From: Saprospiraceae bacterium
GTDB taxonomy: Bacteria; Bacteroidota; Bacteroidia; Chitinophagales; Saprospiraceae
DNA: 64,000 bases
Assembly (NCBI GenBank): GCA_019638385.1
Contig: JAHBTW010000002.1
Span: 186,001 to 250,000, forward strand
Direction of reading: 5' to 3'
Shown here: piece by piece, positions 46,331 through 54,491 of the stretch
Layout of the letters: each line of letters begins with the position of its first letter
Position numbering within the stretch: the stretch's first letter is position 1
Notes under the pieces: model-generated
Databases searched by the model: none
Seen by the model: only the letters and a program-made list of their open reading frames with translations
What the model was told of the DNA's origin: nothing
Program-made: the position numbers and the translations under genes

Positions 46331-47287
46331 TCAGGCATGCTCTTTAAACAGCTCAAAGCAGTAGTGGATTTTTTTATTCCGAAAATCGGGCGGAATGGTT
46401 TTTTCGCTGATGTCGGTGATACGGGCGCCACCCCAGATGCGGTCGGGGTCGAGGCGAAACTTGCGGAAGTTGGTGGAGAAAAACAGCGTACCGCCGGGCC
46501 GGAGGCGTTGCAAACAGCGGTTGATGAGGTAGGGATATTCGGTTTGTATGTCGAATGCGTAGCGCATGCGTTTGGAGTTCGAAAACGTCGGCGGGTCGAG
46601 CACGATGAGGTCGTAGGGGTCCTCTTCGGGCGAGTCGCGCAGCCAGGTCGTCACGTCGGCTTGCAAAAAGCGGTGGTTGGGGTCTTCGAGTTCATTGAGG
46701 CGGAGGTTGTGCCGCGCCCAGTCGAGGTAGGTGGCCGACATATCTATCGTGGTGGTGGCGTTGGCTCCGCCGGCAGCGGCATGCACCGTGAAAGCGCCGG
46801 TGTAGGCAAACAAGTTGAGCACCGACTTGCCCATTGAGCGCTCGCGCACCATGCGTCGGGTCGGACGATGGTCAAGAAAGAGGCCGGTATCCAAATAGTC
46901 GCTCAGGTTTATCTTGAAGTTCAGCCCGTCTTCCTGCACCACCAATTCGCGTGCCAACAGGGCCTGCTTTTCGTATTGCGCCGTGCCCTTTTGGCGGCTC
47001 CTCGATTTGAAATAAATATCCTCGTGCGCAACCTCCAAAGTGTCGGCCAATATTTGGCGACAGCCGGAACGCCATATTCGGTACTCCTCCTCGTCGAGCG
47101 GGTGGTCGCGCTGATACTCGGCCACATGCAGGCAGTTGTCGTAGCGGTCCACGGCGAGCGGAAACTCCGGTATGTCGGCATCATACACGCGATAGCAGGT
47201 GATGCCCTCGCGGCGCGCCCACTTACCGAGGTGCCGTTGCATCTTGGCAAGGCGATTGGCAAACATTTGAAAATCGGGAAGCGGCAT
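46331..47287 (-). CDS. Class I SAM-dependent methyltransferase of the RlmK type
   Basis: A 318-residue methyltransferase matching the C-terminal (RlmK) half of E. coli RlmKL. The start FANRLAKMQRHLGKWARREG followed by ITCYRVYDADIPEF is diagnostic. The SAM-binding motif is VLNLFAYTGAFTVHAA and the catalytic-loop motif DPPTFSNSKRM. RlmK makes m7G2069 in 23S rRNA in E. coli; here it is a stand-alone enzyme without the RlmL half, so its target is probably the same but inferred. It is followed closely by the GSCFA gene. Confidence 0.88.
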   Translation of the reverse strand: MPLPDFQMFANRLAKMQRHLGKWARREGITCYRVYDADIPEFPLAVDRYDNCLHVAEYQRDHPLDEEEYRIWRSGCRQILADTLEVAHEDIYFKSRSRQKGTAQYEKQALLARELVVQEDGLNFKINLSDYLDTGLFLDHRPTRRMVRERSMGKSVLNLFAYTGAFTVHAAAGGANATTTIDMSATYLDWARHNLRLNELEDPNHRFLQADVTTWLRDSPEEDPYDLIVLDPPTFSNSKRMRYAFDIQTEYPYLINRCLQRLRPGGTLFFSTNFRKFRLDPDRIWGGARITDISEKTIPPDFRNKKIHYCFELFKEHA

Positions 47288-47370
47288 ATTTAATCAGGTT
47301 GATTTGAGGGGTGGGCGAGTGAAGGGCTGACTGCGAGTCAGCCCTTCACTAAGCCGGTAAGACAATGTAT

Positions 47371-48348
47371 TTAGTCTATTAGCAGGGGCTTCAAATCGCC
47401 GTTGGGGGCCACCATGTAGTACAATTTTTTGGTCGGTTGGATTTTGGGCGGGAAGGTGAAGCGGACGACCAGATTGTACGAATATTGAATGACCGGCTCC
47501 AGTACTTCGGGGTTGATGATGATGTCGTAATCGTTGGAGGGCACGGCATTGTAGAAGCGCGACACGGGTTTGTCGGCTACGCTCACAGCGCTGCTTTTGT
47601 CTATTTGTTCAAAAGACTGCGTACTGTACGCCTGATACGTTTCGTAGCGATTGCCGGGAAAAGCCACCCAGGTGTTTTCGCCGGCGATCTGATAGGCGCT
47701 ATCTAACGGGATACCCGCTGCGCGGAAGTCGTCGCGGATTTGGGCGAGATAGGCAAAACTCTTCCGGCGCAGTTCCTCGTAAGTAGCAGTGGGATCGGCG
47801 TCGAAGTAGTCCACCTTTACCAAGTCGTAAATTTCCTGCGCCGCGGCGGCGGTCACCACGCGATCCAAAATAGAAGGATCGGTGTATCGAATGTGTACGT
47901 TTTTCTGGAGTTCAAATCCCTTAGGCACTTCGGTATAGGTCTTTTTGCTGAAGAGTTTTTTGGTGGCGTCTATCTCGTATTTGGGCAGGAAATTCACCAT
48001 GTCCACATATACGTCTTGATCGGGCACGCCGAGGGCTTTCACGCCGGTGGTGAAGGCGGCGAGGCGGTTGTTGAGCAGGGTATTAGCTTCTTCGGTAGTC
48101 TTTCCGAGTTGCACGATGCTGAAAACCGCCACATAAGATGCGGCTTTCTTGTTGTGCAGGGCGTTTATTTTGACCTCCATTACATTATCGCCGAGGATGC
48201 GCGCCGATTTGGCTACCGAGAGATAGCGGGCGTTTTGTCCCGGGTCGAAATTGGAATACTGCATGTAGTTGCCGGCGGCCTGCCCATGAAGCGAAGCGGT
48301 GCATAGTGCTGTCGCAAACAGAGAAAGTAAAAGGCGTTGTGGTATCAT
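47371..48348 (-). CDS. SIMPL (DUF541) domain secreted protein
   Basis: A 325-residue exported protein with a signal peptide (MIPQRLLLSLFATALCTASLHGQ). The mature part resembles the SIMPL/DUF541 family: YVAVFSIVQLGKTTEEANTL, LNNRLAAFTTGVKALGVPDQ, and later LRRKSFAYLAQIRDDFRAAG. DUF541 proteins are periplasmic or outer membrane proteins linked to stress phenotypes, with no known enzymatic activity. It is longer than the usual 230-250 residues because of extra C-terminal strands (YSYNLVVRFTFPPKIQPTKK). Confidence 0.75.
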   Translation of the reverse strand: MIPQRLLLSLFATALCTASLHGQAAGNYMQYSNFDPGQNARYLSVAKSARILGDNVMEVKINALHNKKAASYVAVFSIVQLGKTTEEANTLLNNRLAAFTTGVKALGVPDQDVYVDMVNFLPKYEIDATKKLFSKKTYTEVPKGFELQKNVHIRYTDPSILDRVVTAAAAQEIYDLVKVDYFDADPTATYEELRRKSFAYLAQIRDDFRAAGIPLDSAYQIAGENTWVAFPGNRYETYQAYSTQSFEQIDKSSAVSVADKPVSRFYNAVPSNDYDIIINPEVLEPVIQYSYNLVVRFTFPPKIQPTKKLYYMVAPNGDLKPLLID

Positions 48349-48671
48349 GTTGTTTTTTTTAGCTGCGAGTTATGAGCTGCGAGCTGCGAGTTGCGCGCTT
48401 TGAGCTGTGAGCACAAGTTTACAACTTTCAAATGAAAATGAGTATTCGTTCCGGAAAAATACATCCTATCCAACCCTTTCAACGTCGTTAGCCGCTCTCT
48501 TTCTTATGGTGTTGTGTAAAGAGGCAAAGCGCAAAAGGAGCAAAGCGGAATTTGTTTTAGACAGGATTTCAAACCGGGACATCCTGGTTTCGGCATCGCT
48601 CAATGTGGCACTCGGTGCATCGCCTCTTGCCTTTTGCCAATTTGCCCCTTGCCTTTTGCCAATTTACCCTT
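48349..48671. other. Intergenic region with repeats A and B
   Basis: 323 bases without a convincing gene. 48361-48420 is a copy of repeat family A; 48520-48670 contains words of family B (GAGGCAAAGCGCAAAAGGAG, and TTGCCTTTTGCCAATTTGCC twice, inverted relative to 58122-58255). An open frame on the plus strand is low-complexity and rejected. Confidence 0.5.
48361..48420. repeat. Intergenic repeat family A (GCTCGCAGCTC type), copy 3
   Basis: GAGCTGCGAGCTGCGAGTTG and neighbouring variants, directly upstream of the SIMPL gene start. Related to 19652-19706 and 39811-39888. Confidence 0.5.
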
Positions 48672-49235
48672 TTACGTCCCCCTTCTCGCCTTCGCCGTCA
48701 CTTCCTTTATAAACGCCTCTTTCCCGTCGGTGTAGGCATCCCGGTCGTTGGGATACGTTTGTAATAATTCTTGTTTCAGCGTTTCATACGCCCGCAGGGT
48801 TTCCGGATGTTGGATGAGATAATCGCGAAAATACAACTCGTCCCAATCGCCGGGATAGCGCACATGCAAATGATATGCTTGCCCCTCAAATCCATTGAGC
48901 GTGTATCCTTTTACAAATACCATGTGCGGCGCGGGTAGCTCCGGGCGAGGCAGGCAAATGTAATCCAAGCGCTCCAGCCGCTCCACGATCATAGAATCTG
49001 CTATACTTTCCGGCACTTCCAATAAAATGTCAATGGTCGGTTTGGCGCGCAATCCGGGAACGGCCGTGCTGCCGATATGCGCGATACGAACGATGTTTTC
49101 AGCGCCCAAAATCGCTTCGATACCGGCCCGCTCTGCCTCATAAATGGCCGGCCAGTCCCGGTCAGGTTCCGAAATGATGATCGGGAAAAGCTGCCCGAAT
49201 TCGGGCCGCGTGAGTGCTTGCAATGGATGGTTCAT
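48672..49235 (-). CDS. GrpB family protein
   Basis: A 187-residue protein of the GrpB/UPF0157 family, distant relatives of nucleotidyltransferases. The signature RIAHIGSTAVPGLRAKPTID with ILLEVPE is present, as are YHLHVRYPGDWDELYFRDYL and the C-terminal YPNDRDAYTDGKEAFIKEV. Its substrate is not known. A TATTTTTG -7 element ends six bases from the ATG, so the message may have almost no leader. Confidence 0.92.
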   Translation of the reverse strand: MNHPLQALTRPEFGQLFPIIISEPDRDWPAIYEAERAGIEAILGAENIVRIAHIGSTAVPGLRAKPTIDILLEVPESIADSMIVERLERLDYICLPRPELPAPHMVFVKGYTLNGFEGQAYHLHVRYPGDWDELYFRDYLIQHPETLRAYETLKQELLQTYPNDRDAYTDGKEAFIKEVTAKARRGT

Positions 49236-49240
49236 GTTGG

Positions 49241-49248
49241 CAAAAATA
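49241..49248 (-). promoter_or_regulatory. -7 element (TATTTTTG) abutting the GrpB start
   Basis: Exact TAnnTTTG on the minus strand; the ATG begins at 49235, so the predicted transcript start falls on or beside the first codon, consistent with a leaderless message. Confidence 0.4.
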
Positions 49249-49269
49249 AAAACTTCCCAACAAGTACCG

Positions 49270-50229
49270 TTAATCCGGCGCTTTCGTTTGGTGAACTTCC
49301 TCCTCCGAAATCGGGGCGCTTTCCGGCTTTCGCAAAACGCGAATCAGCCAGTACAACACCGGCAACACCACGAACGAAGGCAGCAGCAGCGTAGAAAAAT
49401 CGAGCCGCTGTTCTGCCGCGTCCAAATCTGTTTTAGCAAAATACTGCGCCAGTACCTGAATGCCGTTGACGGCAAAATGACCCACGATGGGCGCCCACAG
49501 GCTGCGCGTCCAATAAAACAAATATCCCAACGCAGCGCCGAGCAACAGTCGCGGCAGAAAACCCGCAAACTGCAAATGAATGAGGCTGAACAGTATCGCC
49601 GTGAGCCAGATAGCCGTGACCGGCTTGCCCAACCACCGCGATGTTTGCTGCTGCACCACTCCGCGAAACAACAACTCCTCCCCTACCGCCGGCGCTACCC
49701 CGATGACTAACAGGTTGAACAACAACTCAAAAGGACTGTCCATCACGAGCAACGCCTGGATGATACCGCCGGTACGCTCTTCCATGCCGGCCAACAGTTC
49801 GGGCAGCGGCAGTTGTTTGTTGAGCCAGTAGGCCAGTTGCACCAAAGGCAACGATAACAGCATGACCCCCACCGCAGCGGCTAATTTAGCCCCGGAAGGA
49901 ACCCGGCTCAAGCCGAGCCATTCCGACCACTCCCGCCGATACAGCCAGGCCGCTACGGCCAAAGGCGGCATGGAAAAAGCAAAAATATGGCTGATGAGAT
50001 TGGCGCCGCGCAGGATGTTGCGATGGCGCAAGGTGTTGTCATCCGTGATGCCGGCCATAGCCGCGTCCAGATCGAAACCGAGCAGATACCCCGACAGCAA
50101 GGTAAGCAAGCCGCCGAACAGTAGCCCGAACAGCACGGTCATCAGCGTAAGGCCCAGCACGGTGAACGGCGACGCCCAGTGTCCGGGCGGCAAATATGGC
50201 GGTTGATCCTGAGGGACGGGCGGCGTCAT
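49270..50229 (-). CDS. CPBP-family intramembrane metalloprotease
   Basis: A 319-residue membrane protein with about eight hydrophobic segments. The CPBP/Abi (Rce1-like) motifs are visible: the double glutamate EELLFRG preceded by APAVG, then FSLIHLQFAGFLPRLLLGAA and the distal histidine in PIVGHFAVNG. Members cleave peptides within the membrane or serve in bacteriocin immunity. The ATG at 50229 overlaps the msrB stop (TAATG), so it is translationally coupled; upstream in-frame codons lie inside msrB. It is the last gene of the desaturase-msrB-CPBP operon. Confidence 0.9.
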   Translation of the reverse strand: MTPPVPQDQPPYLPPGHWASPFTVLGLTLMTVLFGLLFGGLLTLLSGYLLGFDLDAAMAGITDDNTLRHRNILRGANLISHIFAFSMPPLAVAAWLYRREWSEWLGLSRVPSGAKLAAAVGVMLLSLPLVQLAYWLNKQLPLPELLAGMEERTGGIIQALLVMDSPFELLFNLLVIGVAPAVGEELLFRGVVQQQTSRWLGKPVTAIWLTAILFSLIHLQFAGFLPRLLLGAALGYLFYWTRSLWAPIVGHFAVNGIQVLAQYFAKTDLDAAEQRLDFSTLLLPSFVVLPVLYWLIRVLRKPESAPISEEEVHQTKAPD

Positions 50230-50669
50230 TATGACTTCAATTGCAGTGACGCGGAGTTGATACAATACCGAAGCCCGGTGGGCGCAGGGCCGTCTGGGAA
50301 GACGTGTCCGAGGTGGGCGTCGCACACATTGCATTGCACCTCCACTCTGCGCATACCGAAGCTGTCGTCGCTAATATATTTGATGGCATTGGCCTGCACG
50401 GGCACGGTAAAAGAAGGCCAGCCGGTTCCACTCTCAAACTTCTGCCGGGAATCGAATAGCTCCGTTCCGCAGCAAACGCAGGCGTATAGTCCGGCCTCAT
50501 GGGCCTCACAGTATTCGCCCGTCCAGGGGCGTTCTGTGCCGTGTTCGCGGGTCACGCGGTACTGCTCTTCGCTGAGCTGTGCGCGCCACTCCTGCTTTGT
50601 TTTTTCCACCCGGCGTTCCGGGGGCAGGTTGCCGTTGCCGGCCAATGCCGTCACTTCTTTCCAATTCAT
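50229..50669 (-). CDS. msrB: Peptide methionine-(R)-S-oxide reductase
   Basis: A 146-residue cytosolic enzyme that repairs methionine-R-sulfoxide. Zinc-type CxxC pairs [10 protein letters not shown] and [22 protein letters not shown] and the catalytic Cys136 in [10 protein letters not shown] are present. The ATG at 50669 overlaps the desaturase stop by ATGA, and its own stop overlaps the CPBP start by one base. A longer in-frame extension lies wholly within the desaturase gene and is rejected. Confidence 0.96.
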   Translation of the reverse strand: MNWKEVTALAGNGNLPPERRVEKTKQEWRAQLSEEQYRVTREHGTERPWTGEYCEAHEAGLYACVCCGTELFDSRQKFESGTGWPSFTVPVQANAIKYISDDSFGMRRVEVQCNVCDAHLGHVFPDGPAPTGLRYCINSASLQLKS

Positions 50670-51766
50670 ACCGCCGGACTCAGTCTGCCCAGATTGTACA
50701 ATTGCGATCCATGCGCCTGCAAAGCACTGCGGAAAGTCGGCAATTCGTAATACGGCAAGCCGAATTCCTGAGCGGTATCTTTCACGATGGAAGAAATCTT
50801 TTTGTAGTGAATGTGGCACACATTCGGGAACAAGTGGTGCTCCACTTGGAAATTGAGGCCGCCGACATACCAGCACAGGAGGCGGTTGGTGGGCGCGAAG
50901 TTGGACGTAGTGAGCAATTGGTGAATGGCCCAGGTATTTTCAATATTGCCTTGATTGTCGGGGAGCGGATATTCCGATGAGGGCACGACATGTGCCGGTT
51001 GGAAAACCATAGCCAGAATGAGACCCGAAATGAGGTGCATGAGAATGAAGCCCGAAAGCGTCACCCACCAGGCTACCGGCGAAAGCAACAAGGGGAGTAC
51101 CAATGCGTAACCGTAATAAAATGTTTTGGAAGCAATCAGTTCCGCCATAATGCCTTTGTACGTTCTGCCCTGCGCCTCAATGATGCCGTCGTTTTTCCAG
51201 CGGGCGAGCTGGCGAAACTCCTTCATCGTAATCCAAAGGATGGTCATCACAGAATACAAAACCCAGGCGTAGATATACTGATAGCGGTGGTGCTTGTAGA
51301 GCGGTTGATGCGGAGAGAAGCGCAGTACTTTACGCGATTCGATGTCTTCATCAAAACCCTCTACATTGGTAAAAGAGTGGTGCAGGACGTTGTGCTGGAG
51401 TTTCCAGTTCATAACGTTGCCCCCCAACAGGTTGAGCGAATAGCCCAACAAGGCGTTCACCTTAGGATTGCGCGAGTACGAACCGTGGTTGGCGTCGTGC
51501 ATAACGCTCAGGCCGATGCCCGAAACGCCTAAGCCTGCCAGACACCACATAAGGATCACCATCCAGGGGTGTGTTACCGTAGCGGTAACGATGAGTAAAT
51601 ACGGAATGAAATAAAACGCCAACATAGCAATTGTCTTAATGATCATAGCGGCGTTGGCATGCCGGGAAATGTTCTTTTGGACGAAGTAGTCGTTGACGCG
51701 GCGGGTCAACACAGAATAGAAATCGCCCGTCTCCGGCTTGGAGAATTTGATGATACCTGCTTTCAT
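50666..51766 (-). CDS. Membrane fatty acid desaturase (front-end/linoleoyl-CoA type)
   Basis: A 366-residue di-iron membrane desaturase. The three histidine boxes are [15 protein letters not shown] and QVEHHLFP; the Gln in the third box is typical of front-end (delta-6-like) desaturases, but the fused cytochrome b5 domain of eukaryotic forms is absent. It would introduce a double bond into membrane lipid acyl chains. It is the first gene of an overlapping operon with msrB, which ties lipid desaturation to repair of oxidised methionine. TACCTTTG lies 81 bases upstream. Confidence 0.92.
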   Translation of the reverse strand: MKAGIIKFSKPETGDFYSVLTRRVNDYFVQKNISRHANAAMIIKTIAMLAFYFIPYLLIVTATVTHPWMVILMWCLAGLGVSGIGLSVMHDANHGSYSRNPKVNALLGYSLNLLGGNVMNWKLQHNVLHHSFTNVEGFDEDIESRKVLRFSPHQPLYKHHRYQYIYAWVLYSVMTILWITMKEFRQLARWKNDGIIEAQGRTYKGIMAELIASKTFYYGYALVLPLLLSPVAWWVTLSGFILMHLISGLILAMVFQPAHVVPSSEYPLPDNQGNIENTWAIHQLLTTSNFAPTNRLLCWYVGGLNFQVEHHLFPNVCHIHYKKISSIVKDTAQEFGLPYYELPTFRSALQAHGSQLYNLGRLSPAV

Positions 51767-51846
51767 TGAAATTAATGTTTAAAACTTGAAATACCGATTA
51801 AACCGAAAGTGCCAAATTTTGAGACCCCCGGCTGTCTATCCGCCGG

Positions 51847-51854
51847 CAAAGGTA
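51847..51854 (-). promoter_or_regulatory. -7 element (TACCTTTG) for the desaturase-msrB-CPBP operon
   Basis: Exact TAnnTTTG on the minus strand, giving a 5' UTR of about 75 bases. It lies just after the stop of the AP2 gene. -33 box unclear. Confidence 0.45.
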
Positions 51855-51880
51855 GAGCTTTTCACCGTACGTTTTCTACT

Positions 51881-52435
51881 TTACTCGTCTTCGGAATCTT
51901 TCCTGGGTTTTATGACATTCAGCTTACCATCCTCGCCGTATAGCTCCCGCGATTTTTTGTTGTAGGCGATCGCTGCTTCTTCGGCCGTGGCAAACATGCC
52001 GAGATGAACGGATTTGCGATTGATGGAGATCACCGCCCGGTAGCGATTGTTTTCCTGGTACACGCCCGTATAGCCCAAATGGCTGCTGCTTTTCCGTTTG
52101 CGGCTGGCCACCGACCGCGAGCGATACACTAAATTCTCCAGGCGACAGTCGAGCTTGTTGCCGTTGCGGGCGCCCACGAGATTGTGCTCCGGCGTTTTGG
52201 TCTGAAAAAGAAATTTCTCAGCCACCAACTTGTGTAAATAAATGGTTTCGGTCTTGAACGTGCCGTCTGCTTTTTTCCATGTTTTTTGGAAAACGGCACA
52301 ACCGCTGGAGTGGCACCTCAGGTTTTGGATGAACTCAATTTTGGCCAGATAAGGGTCATTGATGAGCCATTCATAGACGTGGTCATCCAACAAGACCTCG
52401 TCTTCCGTGTTTTTTAATTTTACTTTGTAGAGCAC
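51881..52435 (-). CDS. HNH-like / AP2 DNA-binding protein with degenerate HNH motif
   Basis: A 184-residue protein. Residues about 60-105 resemble the HNH_3 fold of homing endonucleases: His68 in IYLHKLVAEKF is kept and NGNKLDCRLENL matches the second half, but the usual NHI before NGN is GAR, so the expected catalytic histidine is Ala89. Residues about 118-166 form an AP2 DNA-binding domain (LGYTGVYQENNRYRAVISIN, LGMFATAEEAAIAYNKKSRE). HNH-AP2 proteins are usually mobile homing endonucleases. Loss of the histidine with an intact AP2 domain suggests a protein kept for DNA binding only. No intron, inverted repeat or phage gene is adjacent. Confidence 0.78.
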   Translation of the reverse strand: MLYKVKLKNTEDEVLLDDHVYEWLINDPYLAKIEFIQNLRCHSSGCAVFQKTWKKADGTFKTETIYLHKLVAEKFLFQTKTPEHNLVGARNGNKLDCRLENLVYRSRSVASRKRKSSSHLGYTGVYQENNRYRAVISINRKSVHLGMFATAEEAAIAYNKKSRELYGEDGKLNVIKPRKDSEDE

Positions 52436-52671
52436 AACATCCCAATTTTGATAAGGTTAAACAACAAGCCCGGTTTGTTAAAATGGGATTCAACACTTAT
52501 TAATGTAGGGATTATGAAAGGACTGCCGAAGCCGCGTCCGCGAAGAAGGGCGAAGTTAGGATTTTATTAGGCTATTTTTCGCCCCGGTCGGCAATAAATT
52601 CATTTCTTTTTACTTTCGCCCGAAAACTTTTACATCCTTATCTGCCTTGAACAAGCGTGAAGACAAATATT

Positions 52672-53721
52672 ATGACCCGCGATGAACGCTACATGCTGCG
52701 CTGTTTCGATCTGGCCGTTCTCGGCGCCGGGCGCACCTCGCCCAACCCCATGGTCGGGGCTGTACTCGTGTATGAAGACCGCATCATCGGGGAGGGGTTT
52801 CACGCCCGCTACGGCGCTTCGCACGCCGAAGTGAACGCCGTTACTTCCGTTCCCGCTTCGCTGCGGCATCTTATCCCAAAATCCACCTTGTATGTGTCGT
52901 TGGAGCCGTGTTGCATCACCGGAAAAACCGGCCCTTGTACCAACCTCATCCTCGAACAAGGCATCCCCCGCGTGGTGGTGTCCTGCTTAGACCTCAGCCC
53001 CGGCGTGGCCGGACGCGGCATAGCGATATTGCAATCGGCAGGGGTGGAAGTCACGCTGGGGGTGTTGGAAAAAGAGGGCAAACACCTGAGCCGGTTTCGC
53101 AATCACTTCGTCACCCGGCAGGCGCCTTATGTTATTTTGAAATATGCCGTGACGCCTTCCGGGCAGTTTGCTCCCACCGGCAACCTGCAATCCTGGATCA
53201 CCGGTCCGCTGAGCCGCCGCTTTACCCACCGCCTCCGCAGCGAAACCGACGCCATTCTTATCGGCGCCCGCACCGCCGCTATTGACAACCCTCAATTGGA
53301 CAACCGGTACTATTTTGGCGCAAGTCCGCTGCGCATTGTGCTGGACCGCCACCTCGCGCTTCCCGACAACCTCCACCTCTTCGACGGCGCCTCCCCTACC
53401 CTCGTCGTCAATGAACTGAAAAGCGAAAAAGACACTGCGCGCAAGGTGGAATACCTCCATATAGATTTCGGCGAAGGGTTCCTGCCCAGATTGCTCGGCG
53501 AACTGCACCGGCGCAAAATCAGCACCCTGCTGGTGGAGGGCGGCGCGCGCCTCATCCGCTCATTTTATGATGCCGGGTTGTGGCAGGAAGCCTATATATA
53601 TACCGGAAGCGTGGATTTTCCGGCGGGCATCGCCGCGCCGCAATGCCCCGGCGAATGCGTCGAAACCTTTGTCATCGGCGGGGATACGCTTCGACTGTAT
53701 CGCCCTCTTTCCTCCGAATGA
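52672..53721 (+). CDS. ribD: Bifunctional riboflavin deaminase/reductase
   Basis: A 349-residue fusion catalysing two successive steps of riboflavin synthesis: deamination of the pyrimidine intermediate and reduction of its ribosyl side chain. The zinc deaminase has His51-Ala-Glu53 and Cys80/Cys89 in LEPCCITGKTGPCTN. The reductase part follows (YVILKYAVTPSGQFAPTG, DAILIGARTAAIDNPQLDNR, STLLVEGGARLIRSFYDAGL). The ATG at 52672 is preferred to a GTG 15 bases earlier. A near-consensus TACTTTCG lies at 52611-52618. Other rib genes are not adjacent. Confidence 0.95.
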   Translation: MTRDERYMLRCFDLAVLGAGRTSPNPMVGAVLVYEDRIIGEGFHARYGASHAEVNAVTSVPASLRHLIPKSTLYVSLEPCCITGKTGPCTNLILEQGIPRVVVSCLDLSPGVAGRGIAILQSAGVEVTLGVLEKEGKHLSRFRNHFVTRQAPYVILKYAVTPSGQFAPTGNLQSWITGPLSRRFTHRLRSETDAILIGARTAAIDNPQLDNRYYFGASPLRIVLDRHLALPDNLHLFDGASPTLVVNELKSEKDTARKVEYLHIDFGEGFLPRLLGELHRRKISTLLVEGGARLIRSFYDAGLWQEAYIYTGSVDFPAGIAAPQCPGECVETFVIGGDTLRLYRPLSSE

Positions 53722-53829
53722 CCGCTCTCGTTAGCACAAAGAGCCGTACATTCGGGGTTTGCTGTTAAACTTCATTTAAAGTGAGCAACCCTCACCATAC
53801 TTGGATGCTCTTGTTTGTTTGCCTAATCA

Positions 53830-53837
53830 TACCTTTG
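53830..53837 (+). promoter_or_regulatory. -7 element (TACCTTTG) for the thioredoxin-like gene
   Basis: Exact TAnnTTTG, 27 bases ahead of the ATG at 53864, giving a leader of about 20 bases. Several TTG/TTTG words lie upstream but none at an ideal distance. Confidence 0.45.
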
Positions 53838-53863
53838 CACTCCAAAAATTGATAACCGATACT

Positions 53864-54415
53864 ATGAGCACGCGTCCACTGCCGATCACATTAATATATG
53901 CAGGCTTTCTTTCTTTTCTGCTCGCCGGCCCGGTCTCTGATGCTGCCGCGCAAACCTCCGTCCAATGGCTCTCCTGGAGCGAGGGCACAGCCAAAGCCGC
54001 CAAAGAGAATAAAAAAATCCTGCTCTACGTCTATACAAGCTCCTGCGGCTGGTGTAAAAAGATGGAGTTTGAAACCTTTCAAAAATCGGAGGTCGCCCAA
54101 GCCGTGCAAGAATATTTCGTTCCGGTAAAACTCAATGCCGGCGACCATGCAGAACTGGAGTTCAAAGGCAAAATTTATCGCAACAGCAACTCCGGGCCAA
54201 GAGGATACAATGCGCTGGCCGCCGAAATACTCGACGGTCGCATGAGCTTCCCTACCTTGGTTTTTTTAGATGAAAATCAGCAAACCCTCCAGGCCATTGC
54301 CGGGTACAAATGCCCCGATGATTTTCTGCCGATGGCCGTTTATTACGGCAAAGACCATTACAAAGACATGCCCTGGGCCACGTTTCAGAAAAAATATGCA
54401 GCGGGAATGCGGTGA
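53864..54415 (+). CDS. Exported thioredoxin-fold protein
   Basis: A 183-residue protein. The ATG at 53864 gives a signal peptide that ends near AAAQ/TSV. The mature protein has a thioredoxin fold with active site YTSSCGWCKKME (Cys61, Cys64), the following helix (FETFQKSEVAQAVQEYFVPV), and the cis-proline in MSFPTLVFLDE. It resembles the DUF255/thioredoxin-7 class (SoxW/DsbD-gamma-like) in which CGWC is common, and should act as a disulfide reductase in the periplasm. No cytochrome or Dsb partner is nearby. Confidence 0.88.
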   Translation: MSTRPLPITLIYAGFLSFLLAGPVSDAAAQTSVQWLSWSEGTAKAAKENKKILLYVYTSSCGWCKKMEFETFQKSEVAQAVQEYFVPVKLNAGDHAELEFKGKIYRNSNSGPRGYNALAAEILDGRMSFPTLVFLDENQQTLQAIAGYKCPDDFLPMAVYYGKDHYKDMPWATFQKKYAAGMR

Positions 54416-54420
54416 TGGCG

Positions 54421-54491
54421 GGCGGTATGGCCGGTAGAGACGCAATGCATTGCGTCTCTACCGGCCATACCGCCCCACCGGCCATACCGCC
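54421..54491. repeat. Perfect 54-bp palindrome with flanking partial copies
   Basis: 54421-54474 is a perfect palindrome with 27-base arms and the centre at ATGCAT; its core is GTAGAGACGCAATGCATTGC followed by the mirror half. Immediately after, the outer arm GGCCATACCGCC is repeated once more (54480-54491) and is followed by CTACCGGCC. It lies between the stops of the convergent thioredoxin-like and mnmG genes and can terminate both. From memory, GTAGAGACGCAAT-type palindromes are a widespread mobile intergenic repeat. Confidence 0.8.

Noticed and set aside
48407..48712. 101-codon plus-strand open frame
   Set aside because: It runs through repeat words and ends in proline/serine low complexity; it also overlaps the GrpB gene.
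52514..52570. 18-codon highly basic ORF (MKGLPKPRPRRRAKLGFY)
   Set aside because: Curious composition, but there is no promoter at proper spacing and the length is within chance.
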